NCBI GenBank assembly: GCA_002329075.1
Contig: DCXR01000025.1
Span: forward strand, 2,860-23,904
DNA length: 21,045 nt
From: Candidatus Neomicrothrix sp. UBA2131
GTDB lineage: Bacteria; Actinomycetota; Acidimicrobiia; Acidimicrobiales; MedAcidi-G1
Direction: 5' to 3'
In this document: positions 1 to 9,547 of the stretch, piece after piece
Layout: each line of letters opens with the position of its first letter
How positions within the stretch are numbered: position 1 is the first letter of the stretch
The notes under the pieces: model-generated
What the model was told of the DNA's origin: nothing
What the model saw: the letters and a program-made list of their open reading frames with translations, nothing else
The model's database searches: none
Translations under genes and position numbers: made by a program

Positions 1-76
1 TGGCTCCGGGGGTGGGGCTCGAACCCACGACCTGCGGATTAACAGTCCGACGCTCTGCCAGCTGAGCTACCCCGGA
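1..76 (-). tRNA. tRNA-Asn (anticodon GTT)
   Basis: Read on the minus strand this folds as a complete 76-nt cloverleaf. The acceptor stem TCCGGGG pairs with CCCCGGA, followed by discriminator G and an encoded CCA (positions 1-3). The T arm is GTGGG-TTCGAGC-CCCAC. The anticodon loop CTGTTAA gives anticodon GTT, which reads AAC/AAT. Discriminator G is usual for tRNA-Asn. The gene sits at the window edge, so anything 3' of it cannot be seen; its CCA end is the first base of the window. It lies 82 bp downstream of rpoD on the same strand, with its own possible -10 (88-93). Confidence 0.97.
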
Positions 77-87
77 AGGCGGGGCGC

Positions 88-93
88 AGGATA
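88..93 (-). promoter_or_regulatory. possible -10 of tRNA-Asn
   Basis: The minus strand reads TATCCT 11 nt before the tRNA 5' end. No convincing -35 is visible. The gap between rpoD and the tRNA is the only place for a separate promoter. Confidence 0.3.
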
Positions 94-158
94 CCAGCGG
101 CACTTCCCCGCCCGCATGAAAGAAACGGTCCGCGGGGGCCGAGAGTGGACACCGGCAC

Positions 159-1430
159 TCAGCTCTCGTCGAGGTAGTCGCGCAACTTCTCCGACCGCAA
201 CGGATGACGCAGCTTGGCCATCGTCCGCGACTCGATCTGACGCACCCGCTCCCGGGTCACACCGAACCGACGACCTACCTCTTCGAGCGTCGCCGGCTTG
301 GCGTCATCGAGGCCGTAGCGCATGCGGACGACGTCGCGCTCCCGGCCATCGAGTTGGTCCAGCACCTCGAGGATGTCGTCCTTCAAGAGCCGTCGCGTGG
401 CAGCGAGGACGGCATCCTCCGCATCGAGGTCGGCGACCAGGTCGGCGAGGCTCACGTCCTGTTCGTCGCCATACGTCGAGTCCAGCGACAACGGGATCTG
501 GTTGCGAGCCAACTCCAACAGGTCCTCGACCTTGTCGAGATCGAGAAGGGCCCGGTCTGCGATCTCCTTCACCGAGGGCTTCCGCTCGAGTTCCTGCTGA
601 AGCTCACGTTCAATCCGAACACAGCGGTTCATGGCGTCGACCATGTGGACGGGAATACGAATCGTGCGCGCCTGGTCGGCTACCGCCCTGGTGACCGCCT
701 GGCGGATCCACCAGGTGGCATAGGTGGAGAACTTGAAGCCCTTCGAATGGTCGAACTTCTCGACGGCCCGCATGAGCCCCAGGTTGCCTTCCTGTACCAG
801 GTCCAGCAGCGGTAGCCCCCGCCCCACATGGCGCTTGGCGATCGAAACGACCAGCCTCAGGTTGGCCCGGGTGAGCCGGTCACGTGCCATCTCACCGGCC
901 CGCTGCCGGCGCCGGAGTCGCACGAGCACCACCCGCTCCACGTGCTCGAGCTTCCCCGCAACCGCCAGGTCGGCCAACTCGGCTTCGGCCACGTTGCCGT
1001 CGCCGATGGCGGTCGCCAACTCGACCTCCTCTACGGCGGAGAGGAGCGCCACCTCGCCGATCTCCCGGAGGTACATGCGGGTGGAGTCTCCGCTGTCGCC
1101 GCGTTCCGAGGGATGCTTCGCCGGATCGCGGCGCCGTGCAGACCGCTGCCTGGGACGGATGAGCCGCAGCACCTCCCGCTCGTCGTCGATGTCGATGTCG
1201 ATGTTGGCGTCGACGGTGGCATCCACGACCGTCTCATCCAGTTCGATGCCCTCAGCATCAAGGGCGGCTCGCATTTCACCGATCAACTCGGGGGTGAGTT
1301 CCGCATCCTGGAGGACGTCGATGACCTCGTCGAGTGTGAGCCGCCCACGTGCCCGCCCGCGTCGTAGTAGGCGGACGAATTCGAACTCCGAAACTCTGGC
1401 CCAGTGGGCATTCGGAGCAGCGTCACCCAT
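159..1430 (-). CDS. rpoD: primary sigma factor, RpoD/SigA family
   Basis: This 423-residue protein is the sigma-70 subunit that directs RNA polymerase to housekeeping promoters. Region 1.2 is seen at DSTRMYLREIG (115-125). Regions 2.1-2.4 follow, including the -10 recognition helix YATWWIRQAVTRAVADQ. Region 3 contains IRIPVHM, and region 4.2 (TLEEVGRRFGVTRERVRQIE) near the C-terminus contacts the -35. The open frame extends upstream to 1757, but ATG 1430 is chosen: it has a strong Shine-Dalgarno (GGAGGGGAGG, 1435-1444) and overlaps the dnaG stop by 8 nt, implying translational coupling. The acidic linker at 68-85 is low complexity. The dnaG-rpoD pair matches the classical macromolecular synthesis operon, here preceded by glyS and lacking rpsU. 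Confidence 0.96.
   Translation of the reverse strand: MGDAAPNAHWARVSEFEFVRLLRRGRARGRLTLDEVIDVLQDAELTPELIGEMRAALDAEGIELDETVVDATVDANIDIDIDDEREVLRLIRPRQRSARRRDPAKHPSERGDSGDSTRMYLREIGEVALLSAVEEVELATAIGDGNVAEAELADLAVAGKLEHVERVVLVRLRRRQRAGEMARDRLTRANLRLVVSIAKRHVGRGLPLLDLVQEGNLGLMRAVEKFDHSKGFKFSTYATWWIRQAVTRAVADQARTIRIPVHMVDAMNRCVRIERELQQELERKPSVKEIADRALLDLDKVEDLLELARNQIPLSLDSTYGDEQDVSLADLVADLDAEDAVLAATRRLLKDDILEVLDQLDGRERDVVRMRYGLDDAKPATLEEVGRRFGVTRERVRQIESRTMAKLRHPLRSEKLRDYLDES
1185..1202. repeat. three tandem 6-bp units inside rpoD
   Basis: GTCGAT is repeated three times without interruption. On the coding (minus) strand it encodes alternating Ile-Asp in the variable acidic linker between sigma regions 1.1-like and 1.2. 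It is a candidate slippage site. Copy number changes of whole units would keep the reading frame. Confidence 0.7.
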
Positions 1431-3222
1431 CGGGCCTCCCCTCCGAGTAGTCGACCAACCACCGTAGCAACACCTCGAGGGACCCGAAGCCGGATTCGAC
1501 GTCGGGCTCCTCTTTCCGTGAAACCGGGAGCTCGCGGAGCCTGATGATCTCTGTGCGCAGGTACGAAATCGACTCCTGATAGGCCTCCAGGTCGCCGCTC
1601 TCACGTGCTTCGGCCTCAAGTTCCACAGCGGTCCGCTCAGCTGCGAGCGAAACCAGCCTGTTGAGCACGCCGACCGGATCGTCGTCGGTGGCGTCCTGGA
1701 CGGCGAGCCGGCCGAGCAGGTCGGCAGACCCACCCCCGGCTGCCTCGCGGGCCGCATGCAGGTCGTCGTGTCCGTCCAGGGCCTGGTAGGCGGTGCGGGC
1801 GATCAGGTCGCCGAACAACACCGGATCCAGATAGGCCGCGATGTCGTCGGGCCGGTGGATCAGCAGCCGGATCGCCTGGTGCTCCGACGTGAGCCTGGTC
1901 GACACGGGGGCCCGGGACGCCTCCCGACCACCACCGCGTTCCCTTGGCACCGACCTGGCCAGGCGCCGCACCTCCTCTACAGACACCCGACATCGATCGG
2001 CGATACCCATGACGTACTGGTCCCGTACGAGCGCATTGGGGTGCTCGGCCACCAGCGCCATCGCCCCGGCTGCAGCCAGCGCCCGGCCCTCCATCGTGTC
2101 GAGGTCGCCCCGCCCCAGCGCACGGTCCACCCGGAACTCGAGGAACGGTCGGGCCTCGGAAATCGCCCGGTCCAGGCCCTCGGGGTCGGAACGGGCCATG
2201 TCACCGGGGTCGGAACCCTCGGGAAGGGCAGCGACGGCGAAGCGCAACCCGAACTCCTCCTCCCAGGCGTAGACCCGCTCTGCGGCGGCCTGCCCGGCAC
2301 CATCGGCGTCGTAGGCCAGCACGACCCGGGGGGCGAAGCGGGCCAACTTGCGGGCATGGTCGGCGGTCATGGCGGTGCCGCAGGTGGCGACCGCCCTCTC
2401 GATACCGGCCTGGTGGAAGCCGATGACGTCCGTGTAGCCCTCGCACACGACGATCTCGTCCATCCGCCCAGCCTCGGTCTTGGCCCAGTTGAGGCCGTAG
2501 AGCAGCCGGCCCTTGTCGTAGACCTCGGACTGGTCGGAGGTGTTCTTGTACTTGGGGCCCTCGGCGTCGGGCAGCTTGCGGCCGCCGAATCCGACCGCGT
2601 CGCCCCTTTCGTCGAAGATCGGGAACATGATGCGGGCCCGGAAGAAGTCGTACTGCTTCCCCCGCTTGTTGAGGCCCCCGAGGCCGGCCCCCTGGAGGTC
2701 CTCGGTCGACAGGTTCAGGTGACATGCCAGCGAGTCCCAGTCGTCGGGCGCCCAGCCAATCGAGAACTTCCGCACGATGTCGCCGTCATAGTCACGAGCC
2801 CGCAAATAGCTACGGGCCGGCCCGCCGTCGTCGCCCTCGAGGAGGCGCCGGTGGTAGAAGCCGGCCGCCTTCCCGACCGCCTCGATGAGCGAACGCCGCC
2901 TGCCCCGCTTCTTGGACTCGTTGGCATCGGTGTAGCGGAGCGTGATGTTGGCCCTGTTGGCCAGGTACTCGACGGCTCCGGCGAAGTCGAGGTGCTCCAT
3001 CTCGCGGACGAAGTCGATGACGTCACCCTGCACCTGGCAGCCGAAGCAGTAGAAGACCGCCTTCTCCTGGCTGACCGAGAAGGACGGCGACTTCTCACCG
3101 TGGAACGGACACAAGCCCATCCACTGGCGGCCCGTCTTCTTGAGTTGCGTGTGCTGGGTGACGATCCCGACGATGTCGCTCTGTTCGCGTACCCGACGGA
3201 TGTCATCGTCGAGGATTCCCAT
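1423..3222 (-). CDS. dnaG: DNA primase
   Basis: A 599-residue DnaG primase that makes RNA primers at the replication fork. The N-terminal CHC2-type zinc-binding domain shows C38-P-F-H41 and C59-F-G-C62. The catalytic core and Toprim domain include VVCEGYTDVI and the metal-binding LAYDADGAGQ. The C-terminal part from about residue 430 is the DnaB-interaction region and diverges, as is usual. Length is normal for the family. The start is ATG 3222, preceded by no clear SD but by TAGTTT 8 nt upstream on the minus strand, so a leaderless transcript is possible in addition to read-through from glyS 48 nt upstream. Its last codons overlap the rpoD start. Confidence 0.96.
   Translation of the reverse strand: MGILDDDIRRVREQSDIVGIVTQHTQLKKTGRQWMGLCPFHGEKSPSFSVSQEKAVFYCFGCQVQGDVIDFVREMEHLDFAGAVEYLANRANITLRYTDANESKKRGRRRSLIEAVGKAAGFYHRRLLEGDDGGPARSYLRARDYDGDIVRKFSIGWAPDDWDSLACHLNLSTEDLQGAGLGGLNKRGKQYDFFRARIMFPIFDERGDAVGFGGRKLPDAEGPKYKNTSDQSEVYDKGRLLYGLNWAKTEAGRMDEIVVCEGYTDVIGFHQAGIERAVATCGTAMTADHARKLARFAPRVVLAYDADGAGQAAAERVYAWEEEFGLRFAVAALPEGSDPGDMARSDPEGLDRAISEARPFLEFRVDRALGRGDLDTMEGRALAAAGAMALVAEHPNALVRDQYVMGIADRCRVSVEEVRRLARSVPRERGGGREASRAPVSTRLTSEHQAIRLLIHRPDDIAAYLDPVLFGDLIARTAYQALDGHDDLHAAREAAGGGSADLLGRLAVQDATDDDPVGVLNRLVSLAAERTAVELEAEARESGDLEAYQESISYLRTEIIRLRELPVSRKEEPDVESGFGSLEVLLRWLVDYSEGRPDG
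1435..1444 (-). promoter_or_regulatory. Shine-Dalgarno of rpoD
   Basis: The minus strand reads GGAGGGGAGG, ending 4 nt before ATG 1430 and lying within the last codons of dnaG. It fixes the rpoD start and contrasts with the SD-less starts of most first genes in this window. Confidence 0.75.
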
Positions 3223-3230
3223 GGCCGCCG

Positions 3231-3236
3231 AAACTA
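3231..3236 (-). promoter_or_regulatory. possible leaderless -10 of dnaG
   Basis: The minus strand reads TAGTTT 8 nt before the dnaG ATG, in the 48-nt gap after glyS. An almost identical arrangement stands before uppS. Confidence 0.4.
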
Positions 3237-3270
3237 GCAGCGCCCTCCGACAGCGACCCCGGCCGCCGGC

Positions 3271-4590
<1,320 letters not shown>

Positions 4591-4598
4591 GGCGGTGC

Positions 4599-4604
4599 AG
4601 GGTA
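4599..4604 (-). promoter_or_regulatory. possible leaderless -10 of glyS
   Basis: The minus strand reads TACCCT 8 nt before the chosen ATG. There is no good SD in between. Confidence 0.4.
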
Positions 4605-4607
4605 GCG

Positions 4608-4642
4608 ACCGCCGGTGCCGACGTCGGCGACGCTTCGGCGGT
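4608..4642. repeat. nested inverted repeat between glyS and the RDD gene
   Basis: Outer arms ACCGCCG (4608-4614) and CGGCGGT (4636-4642) are perfectly complementary. They enclose a perfect 12-bp palindrome GCCGACGTCGGC (4617-4628). It sits in the divergent intergenic region, directly upstream of the likely glyS promoter, so it could be an operator or a transcript hairpin. GC-rich DNA produces such repeats by chance fairly often. Confidence 0.5.
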
Positions 4643-4681
4643 GTTTCGTGCGACACTCGCCATGTGGAGAACATCCGGGGC

Positions 4682-5215
4682 ATGAACCAGATCGGTCGGG
4701 GCGAAACGCCCAGCGATCCGACGGCGGTCGTGGCACGGCGCCTGGTTGCCTTCCTGCTCGACGCCTTCATCATCTCGATCGCCGTGATGCTCGTCTACCG
4801 GGGCGACATCGCCTCGATAGTCGACGACGACCAGATCATCTGGAACCGGTCCGCCCTGCTTACAACCTTGGTCCTGTTCATCGTCAACCACGTGTTCCTG
4901 GCCGGAACCAGTGGATTCAGCCTCGGCAAGGCGATCGTCGGCCTGCGGATCGTGCGTCGCAGCGACGGTGGACTCCCGGGCCTGTTGGGCGCCGCAGGCC
5001 GCACGGTGCCGTGGATCATCCCGCTCCTGATCATTCCGTTCGTCGAGTTGGGTGTGATGATCACAACCAAGGGCCACCGCAGGGTCGGCGACCGCATAGG
5101 CCGCACCCTCGTCGTCGACCGCGGCGACGCCGGGAGGGTCCTCGCCGTACCGGGACTCCCCGACCCGTCCGAACCCCCCCCGATGCCCGAACAGATCGAC
5201 CCGATCGAAGGCTGA
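4682..5215 (+). CDS. RDD family membrane protein
   Basis: A 177-residue integral membrane protein of the RDD family. The family signature residues are seen in ARRLVAFLLDAF (R20/D27 region) and GHRRVGDRIGRTLVV. Hydrophobic segments lie at about 22-38, 58-75 and 110-127. GKAIVGLRIVRR is the usual cytoplasmic loop. The C-terminal 30 residues are Pro- and acid-rich. Function of most RDD proteins is unknown, although some act as sodium/proton exchangers. ATG 4682 is chosen; GTG 4664 in the same frame, with GACACT 6 nt before it, is a serious alternative that would add six residues. It converges on recO with only 3 nt between stops. Confidence 0.88.
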   Translation: MNQIGRGETPSDPTAVVARRLVAFLLDAFIISIAVMLVYRGDIASIVDDDQIIWNRSALLTTLVLFIVNHVFLAGTSGFSLGKAIVGLRIVRRSDGGLPGLLGAAGRTVPWIIPLLIIPFVELGVMITTKGHRRVGDRIGRTLVVDRGDAGRVLAVPGLPDPSEPPPMPEQIDPIEG

Positions 5216-5218
5216 GCC

Positions 5219-5938
5219 CTACGCCGTTTCCATGACGCGTCTCGACCGGACCCGGCGTTCGAGGTGGTATTCGACGGCGTCGGTGGCGACGGCGTCGACC
5301 TCGCCGCAGACCCGTGCGTCCTCCACCTCGAGGGCTGTCGCCAGGTGGCCGCCGAGGACGGCCCGCATCACCGCCAGCGCCGACTCGGACACCGGACGGC
5401 CCCGGCGGCAGCCGTCGCACAGCACCCCGCCCTCCCCCACGTCGACGGCCACGAGGCCCTCGGTGGCCTGACACCGGACACAGGCGTCCAACGCCGGTGC
5501 CAGGCCCTCGTGGGCCAGTGCCTTGAGGAAGAATGCCGGAACCAACAGCGGCGACGGCCGCTGGTCGAGCGTACGCAAGGCCCCGACGAGCATGTCGTAT
5601 CGGCGCCGGTCGCCCTCCCCCTCCGGTGCCAGGCGCTCAGCCACCTCCAGCAGGGCCGACGCCTCGGCGAAGCGGTCGGGATCGGCCCGCAACGTGACGA
5701 ACGTGTCGAGGCTCTCGGCCTGGGTGACGATCTGCAGGTCGCTGCGCCCCCTGTGGAGTTGCACATCGACATGGCAGGTGGGCTCGAGCCGGCCGCCGAA
5801 CTTCGAACGGGTCTTGCGCACACCCTTGGCGACGGCCCGGACCTGTCCGTGGCCGGCGGTCAGCAGGGCCAGGATGCGGTCGGCCTCACCCAACTTCCAG
5901 GTGTGCAGCACCACCGCCCGGTCCCGGTACAGGGCCAT
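5219..5938 (-). CDS. recO: DNA repair protein RecO
   Basis: A 239-residue RecO, the recombination mediator that works with RecF and RecR to load RecA on gaps and anneal ssDNA. The N-terminal OB-fold begins MALYRDRAVVLHTWKLGEADRI, the standard start. The central zinc site is complete: C153-x2-C156 and C174-x2-C177. Length is typical. It follows uppS after 28 nt on the same strand, an arrangement common in actinobacteria (recO-uppS next to era and phoH-ybeY). A GGAGG about 13 nt upstream of the ATG may serve as SD. Confidence 0.94.
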   Translation of the reverse strand: MALYRDRAVVLHTWKLGEADRILALLTAGHGQVRAVAKGVRKTRSKFGGRLEPTCHVDVQLHRGRSDLQIVTQAESLDTFVTLRADPDRFAEASALLEVAERLAPEGEGDRRRYDMLVGALRTLDQRPSPLLVPAFFLKALAHEGLAPALDACVRCQATEGLVAVDVGEGGVLCDGCRRGRPVSESALAVMRAVLGGHLATALEVEDARVCGEVDAVATDAVEYHLERRVRSRRVMETA

Positions 5939-5966
5939 CAGGCACCGGCCTCCGAACCGGACTGCA

Positions 5967-6689
5967 CTACTCGCCGCCCACTCCGCCGAAGCGCCGGTCC
6001 CGGTCCTGGTATTCCTTGATGGCGGCGTAGAGGTGCTCCCGCCGGAAGTCGGGCCAGAGCGCCTCGCTGAACACCAGTTCGCTGTACGCCAGTTCCCACA
6101 GCAGGAAGTTGGAGATCCGGTACTCGCCCGATGTGCGGATCATGAGGTCCGGGTCGGGCATCTCGGGGTTGTAGAGGTGCCGGGAGATCACCTTCTCGGT
6201 GACCTTGTCGGCCGGGGTGCCCGACTCGACGATGCGGCGCACGGCATCGACCAGTTCGGCCCGACCCCCGTAGTTGAAGGCGATCGTGAACGTGAGTCCC
6301 GTGTTGTCCTTCGTCAGCTCCAACGACTCGTCCATGCGTCGGATCAGGCGCTTCGGGACCCGCCAGTCGCGGCGGCCCGAGAACCGGATCCGGACGTTGC
6401 GCTCGTTCAGTTCATCACGCCGCTCTAGCAGGATCTGCTCGTTGAAGTTGATGAGGAAGTTCACCTCGTCCTTTGGGCGCCGCCAGTTCTCGGTCGAGAA
6501 GGCGTAGACCGTGAACCAGTCGACCCCGATCTCGTCGGCACCCTCGAGCACATCGAGCAGGGCCTGCTCGCCGGCCTTGTGCCCCTCGGTGCGGGACAGG
6601 CCCCGCTGCTTCGCCCAGCGCCCGTTGCCGTCCATGACGCAGGCGACATGGCGCGGGATCCGGGAGGGATCGAGGTCGACGGGAAGCAC
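5967..6689 (-). CDS. uppS: isoprenyl (undecaprenyl) diphosphate synthase, cis-type
   Basis: A 240-residue cis-prenyltransferase that elongates isoprenyl diphosphate to the polyprenyl carrier lipid for cell-wall synthesis. Visible family motifs are HVACVMDGNGRWAKQRG with catalytic Asp20, STENWRRPKDEV, and RTSGEYRISNFLLWELAYSELVF. The frame stays open to 6746, but GTG 6689 gives the expected N-terminus and has TAGTTT 7 nt upstream. The next ATG lies inside the catalytic motif and is excluded. Chain length of the product cannot be told from sequence; actinobacteria often have two paralogues making short and decaprenyl chains. Confidence 0.94.
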   Translation of the reverse strand: MLPVDLDPSRIPRHVACVMDGNGRWAKQRGLSRTEGHKAGEQALLDVLEGADEIGVDWFTVYAFSTENWRRPKDEVNFLINFNEQILLERRDELNERNVRIRFSGRRDWRVPKRLIRRMDESLELTKDNTGLTFTIAFNYGGRAELVDAVRRIVESGTPADKVTEKVISRHLYNPEMPDPDLMIRTSGEYRISNFLLWELAYSELVFSEALWPDFRREHLYAAIKEYQDRDRRFGGVGGE

Positions 6690-6696
6690 GGCACGA

Positions 6697-6702
6697 AAAC
6701 TA
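6697..6702 (-). promoter_or_regulatory. possible leaderless -10 of uppS
   Basis: The minus strand reads TAGTTT 7 nt before GTG 6689. It supports the GTG start and a leaderless mRNA. Confidence 0.4.
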
Positions 6703-6756
6703 CCGGCTGACGCCGATCCCCCGGTGGAACACCGCGCCCGTGTCATCCACCACCGG

Positions 6757-6762
6757 TACCGT
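6757..6762 (+). promoter_or_regulatory. possible leaderless -10 of dinG
   Basis: TACCGT ends 6 nt before ATG 6769. No SD lies between. Confidence 0.4.
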
Positions 6763-6768
6763 CAGCGC

Positions 6769-8682
6769 ATGGATCCGGAACAGGTGGCTATCGCCCTCGA
6801 AGAGGTCACCGCCCACCTGCCCAACGGCGGCGAGCGGCGCCCCGGCCAGGAAGCCATGGCCCGTGCCGTGGCCGAGGTCATCGACGGCCTCGGAGGAAAG
6901 AACCACCTCGCCGTCCAGGCCGGTACGGGCACCGGCAAGACGCTTGCCTACCTCATACCTGCCCTCCTCGCCAAGAGGCGCACCATCATCGCCACCGCCA
7001 CCAAGGCGCTCCAGGACCAGCTGGCGAACAACGACCTACCCTTCCTCGCCGAGCACCTCTCCGAGCACCTGGACGAGCCGGTCTCGTTCGCCATCCTGAA
7101 GGGGCGCTCGAACTACGTCTGCCTCCAACGCCTCGCCGAGGTCGCCGAGGCGAACATCCAGCAGACCCTCGACGGCCTCGCCGAACAAGCCGACGACGAA
7201 CAGCTGGCCGCCATCGCCGACTGGGCGACCGAGACCGACACGGGCGATCGGGCCGAACTGTCCTTCGAACCCAACGGATCCACCTGGTCGGCCGTGACCG
7301 TCGGATCCCACGAGTGCCCGGGCCGCAACCGCTGCCCTGCCGGTGACGGGTGCTTCGCCGAGCTTGCCCGCGACCGGGCAGCCGAGGCGCAGGTGATCGT
7401 CACCAACCTGCACCTCTACGGCATCGACGTTGCGACGGACGGAGCCATCCTCCCCCCGCACGACCTGGCGATCCTCGACGAGGCCCACGCAGCCGAGGAC
7501 ATCCTCGCCGCCGCCGTCGGTGCCGAGGTGTTCGGCGGCCGATTCCGGTCGCTGCGCCGAATTGCGTCCGGTGTCCTGAGCCGCTCAACCGAATTGGACA
7601 ACCTCGCCGACCTCGCCGACCGCTTCGACGATTCCCTCGTCGAACACCTCGGAAAACGGCTCACCCCTGCGGAGGATCCTGTCGTCGGCCCACTGCTCGA
7701 GCTGGCCGACACCCGCCTCGAAGCGCTCCAGTCGGCGCTGCGCGCAGTTCCCGCCGATGCGGCGACGGAGGCCAGGGCACGGGCACAGCGTGCGCTGCTT
7801 GCGACGGGCAGCCTCCTGGGGGCAATCCGGTCATTCCGGGCCCCTGACGACGGCTTCGTCGCCTGGGTGGAAGGCCCCCGCAACCGACCGGTGCTGTGCA
7901 TGTCGCCGGTCGTGATCGCAGGGATCCTCGAGGAAAAGCTCTTCAACAAGGAACGCCCCATCGTGCTCACCAGCGCCACCCTGCCACCCAACCTGGTCGG
8001 GCGCCTGGGCCTACCGGAGGGCGAGCACCGGATCGAGGACGTCGGCAGCCCCTTCGACTTCGAGCGCCAGACGCTGCTCTACTGCGCCGCCCACCTCCCC
8101 GACCCACGCGAGCCCGGCTACCGCGACGCCGTCCACGACGAACTCGAGCGGCTGATCCTCGCCGCCGGCGGCCGCACCCTGGCGCTGTTCACCAGTTGGT
8201 CGGCACTCGACGCCGCCCACGCCCACCTGGTCGACCGGTTGCCGTACGCCGTCCTCCACCAGAACGACCTGCCCAAACCGGCCCTCATCGAGGCCTTCGC
8301 AGCCGACGAGGCCTCCTGCCTGTTCGGCACCCGTGGCCTCTGGCAGGGCATCGACGTTCCCGGACCCGCACTGTCGCTGGTCACCATCGACCGGATCCCC
8401 TTCCCCCGCCCCGACGACCCGCTCCTGAGTGCCCGCCGCGAACAGGTCGGCGAGGGCTCCTTCGCCGAGATCGACATTCCCATAGCGGCCACCGACCTCG
8501 CCCAGGCATCCGGACGCCTCATCCGGACGGCGACCGACATCGGCGTGATCGCCGTGCTCGACCGGCGGCTCGCCAAGAGCCACTCCTACCGCCGGCAACT
8601 GCTTGCGGCCCTGCCGCCGATGCCCAGGACAGACGATCCCGACGAGGTCGAACGCTTCCTGAGGAACCTGTTCGAGGGCTGA
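6769..8682 (+). CDS. dinG: DinG/XPD-like Fe-S ATP-dependent DNA helicase
   Basis: A 637-residue superfamily 2 helicase of the DinG/XPD type, unwinding DNA 5'-3' in repair. Walker A is AGTGTGKT (51-58). Four Cys for a 4Fe-4S cluster lie between motifs I and II: C118, C183, C189 and C195. DEAH is at 237-240. Helicase domain 2 motifs include VLTSATLP, ALFTSWSALD, GTRGLWQGIDVPG and QASGRLIR. No exonuclease domain is fused, unlike some Firmicute DinG. The frame extends upstream to 6511 over the uppS coding region, so ATG 6769 is chosen. I see no LexA box upstream. It converges on era with 18 nt between stops. Confidence 0.93.
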   Translation: MDPEQVAIALEEVTAHLPNGGERRPGQEAMARAVAEVIDGLGGKNHLAVQAGTGTGKTLAYLIPALLAKRRTIIATATKALQDQLANNDLPFLAEHLSEHLDEPVSFAILKGRSNYVCLQRLAEVAEANIQQTLDGLAEQADDEQLAAIADWATETDTGDRAELSFEPNGSTWSAVTVGSHECPGRNRCPAGDGCFAELARDRAAEAQVIVTNLHLYGIDVATDGAILPPHDLAILDEAHAAEDILAAAVGAEVFGGRFRSLRRIASGVLSRSTELDNLADLADRFDDSLVEHLGKRLTPAEDPVVGPLLELADTRLEALQSALRAVPADAATEARARAQRALLATGSLLGAIRSFRAPDDGFVAWVEGPRNRPVLCMSPVVIAGILEEKLFNKERPIVLTSATLPPNLVGRLGLPEGEHRIEDVGSPFDFERQTLLYCAAHLPDPREPGYRDAVHDELERLILAAGGRTLALFTSWSALDAAHAHLVDRLPYAVLHQNDLPKPALIEAFAADEASCLFGTRGLWQGIDVPGPALSLVTIDRIPFPRPDDPLLSARREQVGEGSFAEIDIPIAATDLAQASGRLIRTATDIGVIAVLDRRLAKSHSYRRQLLAALPPMPRTDDPDEVERFLRNLFEG

Positions 8683-8700
8683 GCCACAACGACCGGGCGT

Positions 8701-9540
8701 TCAGTACCCCAGGCGGTCGAGGGCCTTCGGGCGACGCTGCCAGTCCTTGTCGACCTTCACCACCAGTTCCAGGTAGGCGCCCTCGGGCAACTGGCCGCGA
8801 ACCCGGGTACCGGCCTCTTTGAGAACGGCGCCTCCCTTGCCGATGACCATGCCCTTCTGGGATTCGCGCTCGACCAGGACCTCGCAGAGGATGTGCGGCC
8901 ACTCCCACTCGGTGACCCGGGTGGCGATCGAGTACGGAAGCTCCTGGTGCACCGCCGCCAACAGTTGCTCCCGCACGAGCTCAGCCACCCAGAAGGCCTC
9001 GGGGACGTCGGTGACCATGTCGTCCGGGTAGTACTGCGGCCCCTCGGGTAGACGTGTCAGGACGTGATCGACCAGTTCGTCGACACCGGTTCCCTTCCGG
9101 GCCGAGACCGGGAAGTACTCGTCGACACCGAACTCGGTTGCCAACGCCAACTGCTCGACGATGCGGTCACGCGACTGCCCGTCGACCTTGTTGAGCACCA
9201 GCAGCGTCCGGTCGGAAGGGAGTCCCTCGGCGACGAACCGGTCGCCGTTGCCGATGCCGCCCCGCCCGTCCACCACGAACAACACCACGTCCATGTCGGC
9301 GAGCGCCGACCGGGCGGTGTGGTTGAGCCGTTCGCCGAGCGTTGTCCGGGGCTTGTGGATGCCCGGAGTGTCGCAGAACACCGCCTGCACGTCGGGGCGG
9401 GTCAGCACGCCACGGACCTCGGTCCGGGTGGTCTGGGGCTTGTTGGAGACGATCGAAACCTTGGTGCCGAGCATCCTGTTGAGCAGCGTCGACTTGCCGA
9501 CGTTTGGACGACCCACGATCGTCACGAACCCCGAGCGCAT
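8701..9540 (-). CDS. era: GTPase Era
   Basis: A 279-residue Era, which binds the 3' end of 16S rRNA and assists small-subunit maturation. The GTPase domain shows G1 GRPNVGKS (10-17), G3 DTPG, G4 NKVD and a G5 SARKG. The PQTTR switch I segment is the Era hallmark. The C-terminal KH domain includes VIGKGGAVLKEAG. ATG 9540 matches the family start; the longer frame to 9696 runs into the upstream gene. It follows the CBS-domain gene after 7 nt, so the two are co-transcribed with ybeY and phoH. Confidence 0.96.
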   Translation of the reverse strand: MRSGFVTIVGRPNVGKSTLLNRMLGTKVSIVSNKPQTTRTEVRGVLTRPDVQAVFCDTPGIHKPRTTLGERLNHTARSALADMDVVLFVVDGRGGIGNGDRFVAEGLPSDRTLLVLNKVDGQSRDRIVEQLALATEFGVDEYFPVSARKGTGVDELVDHVLTRLPEGPQYYPDDMVTDVPEAFWVAELVREQLLAAVHQELPYSIATRVTEWEWPHILCEVLVERESQKGMVIGKGGAVLKEAGTRVRGQLPEGAYLELVVKVDKDWQRRPKALDRLGY

Positions 9541-9547
9541 GCGACCC

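Noticed and set aside
1..158. tRNA-Asn as an integration site for a mobile element
   Set aside because: No integrase gene or duplicated tRNA 3' end is seen in the window, and the outer flank is not visible.
1756..3237. 493-codon open frame on plus, opposite dnaG
   Set aside because: It is antisense to a complete, motif-bearing DnaG. Its product has no recognisable domain and biased composition, as GC-rich antisense frames do.
6690..6768. LexA/SOS box upstream of dinG
   Set aside because: GGAACACC...GTGTC in this gap does not match the actinobacterial GAAC-N4-GTTC palindrome.
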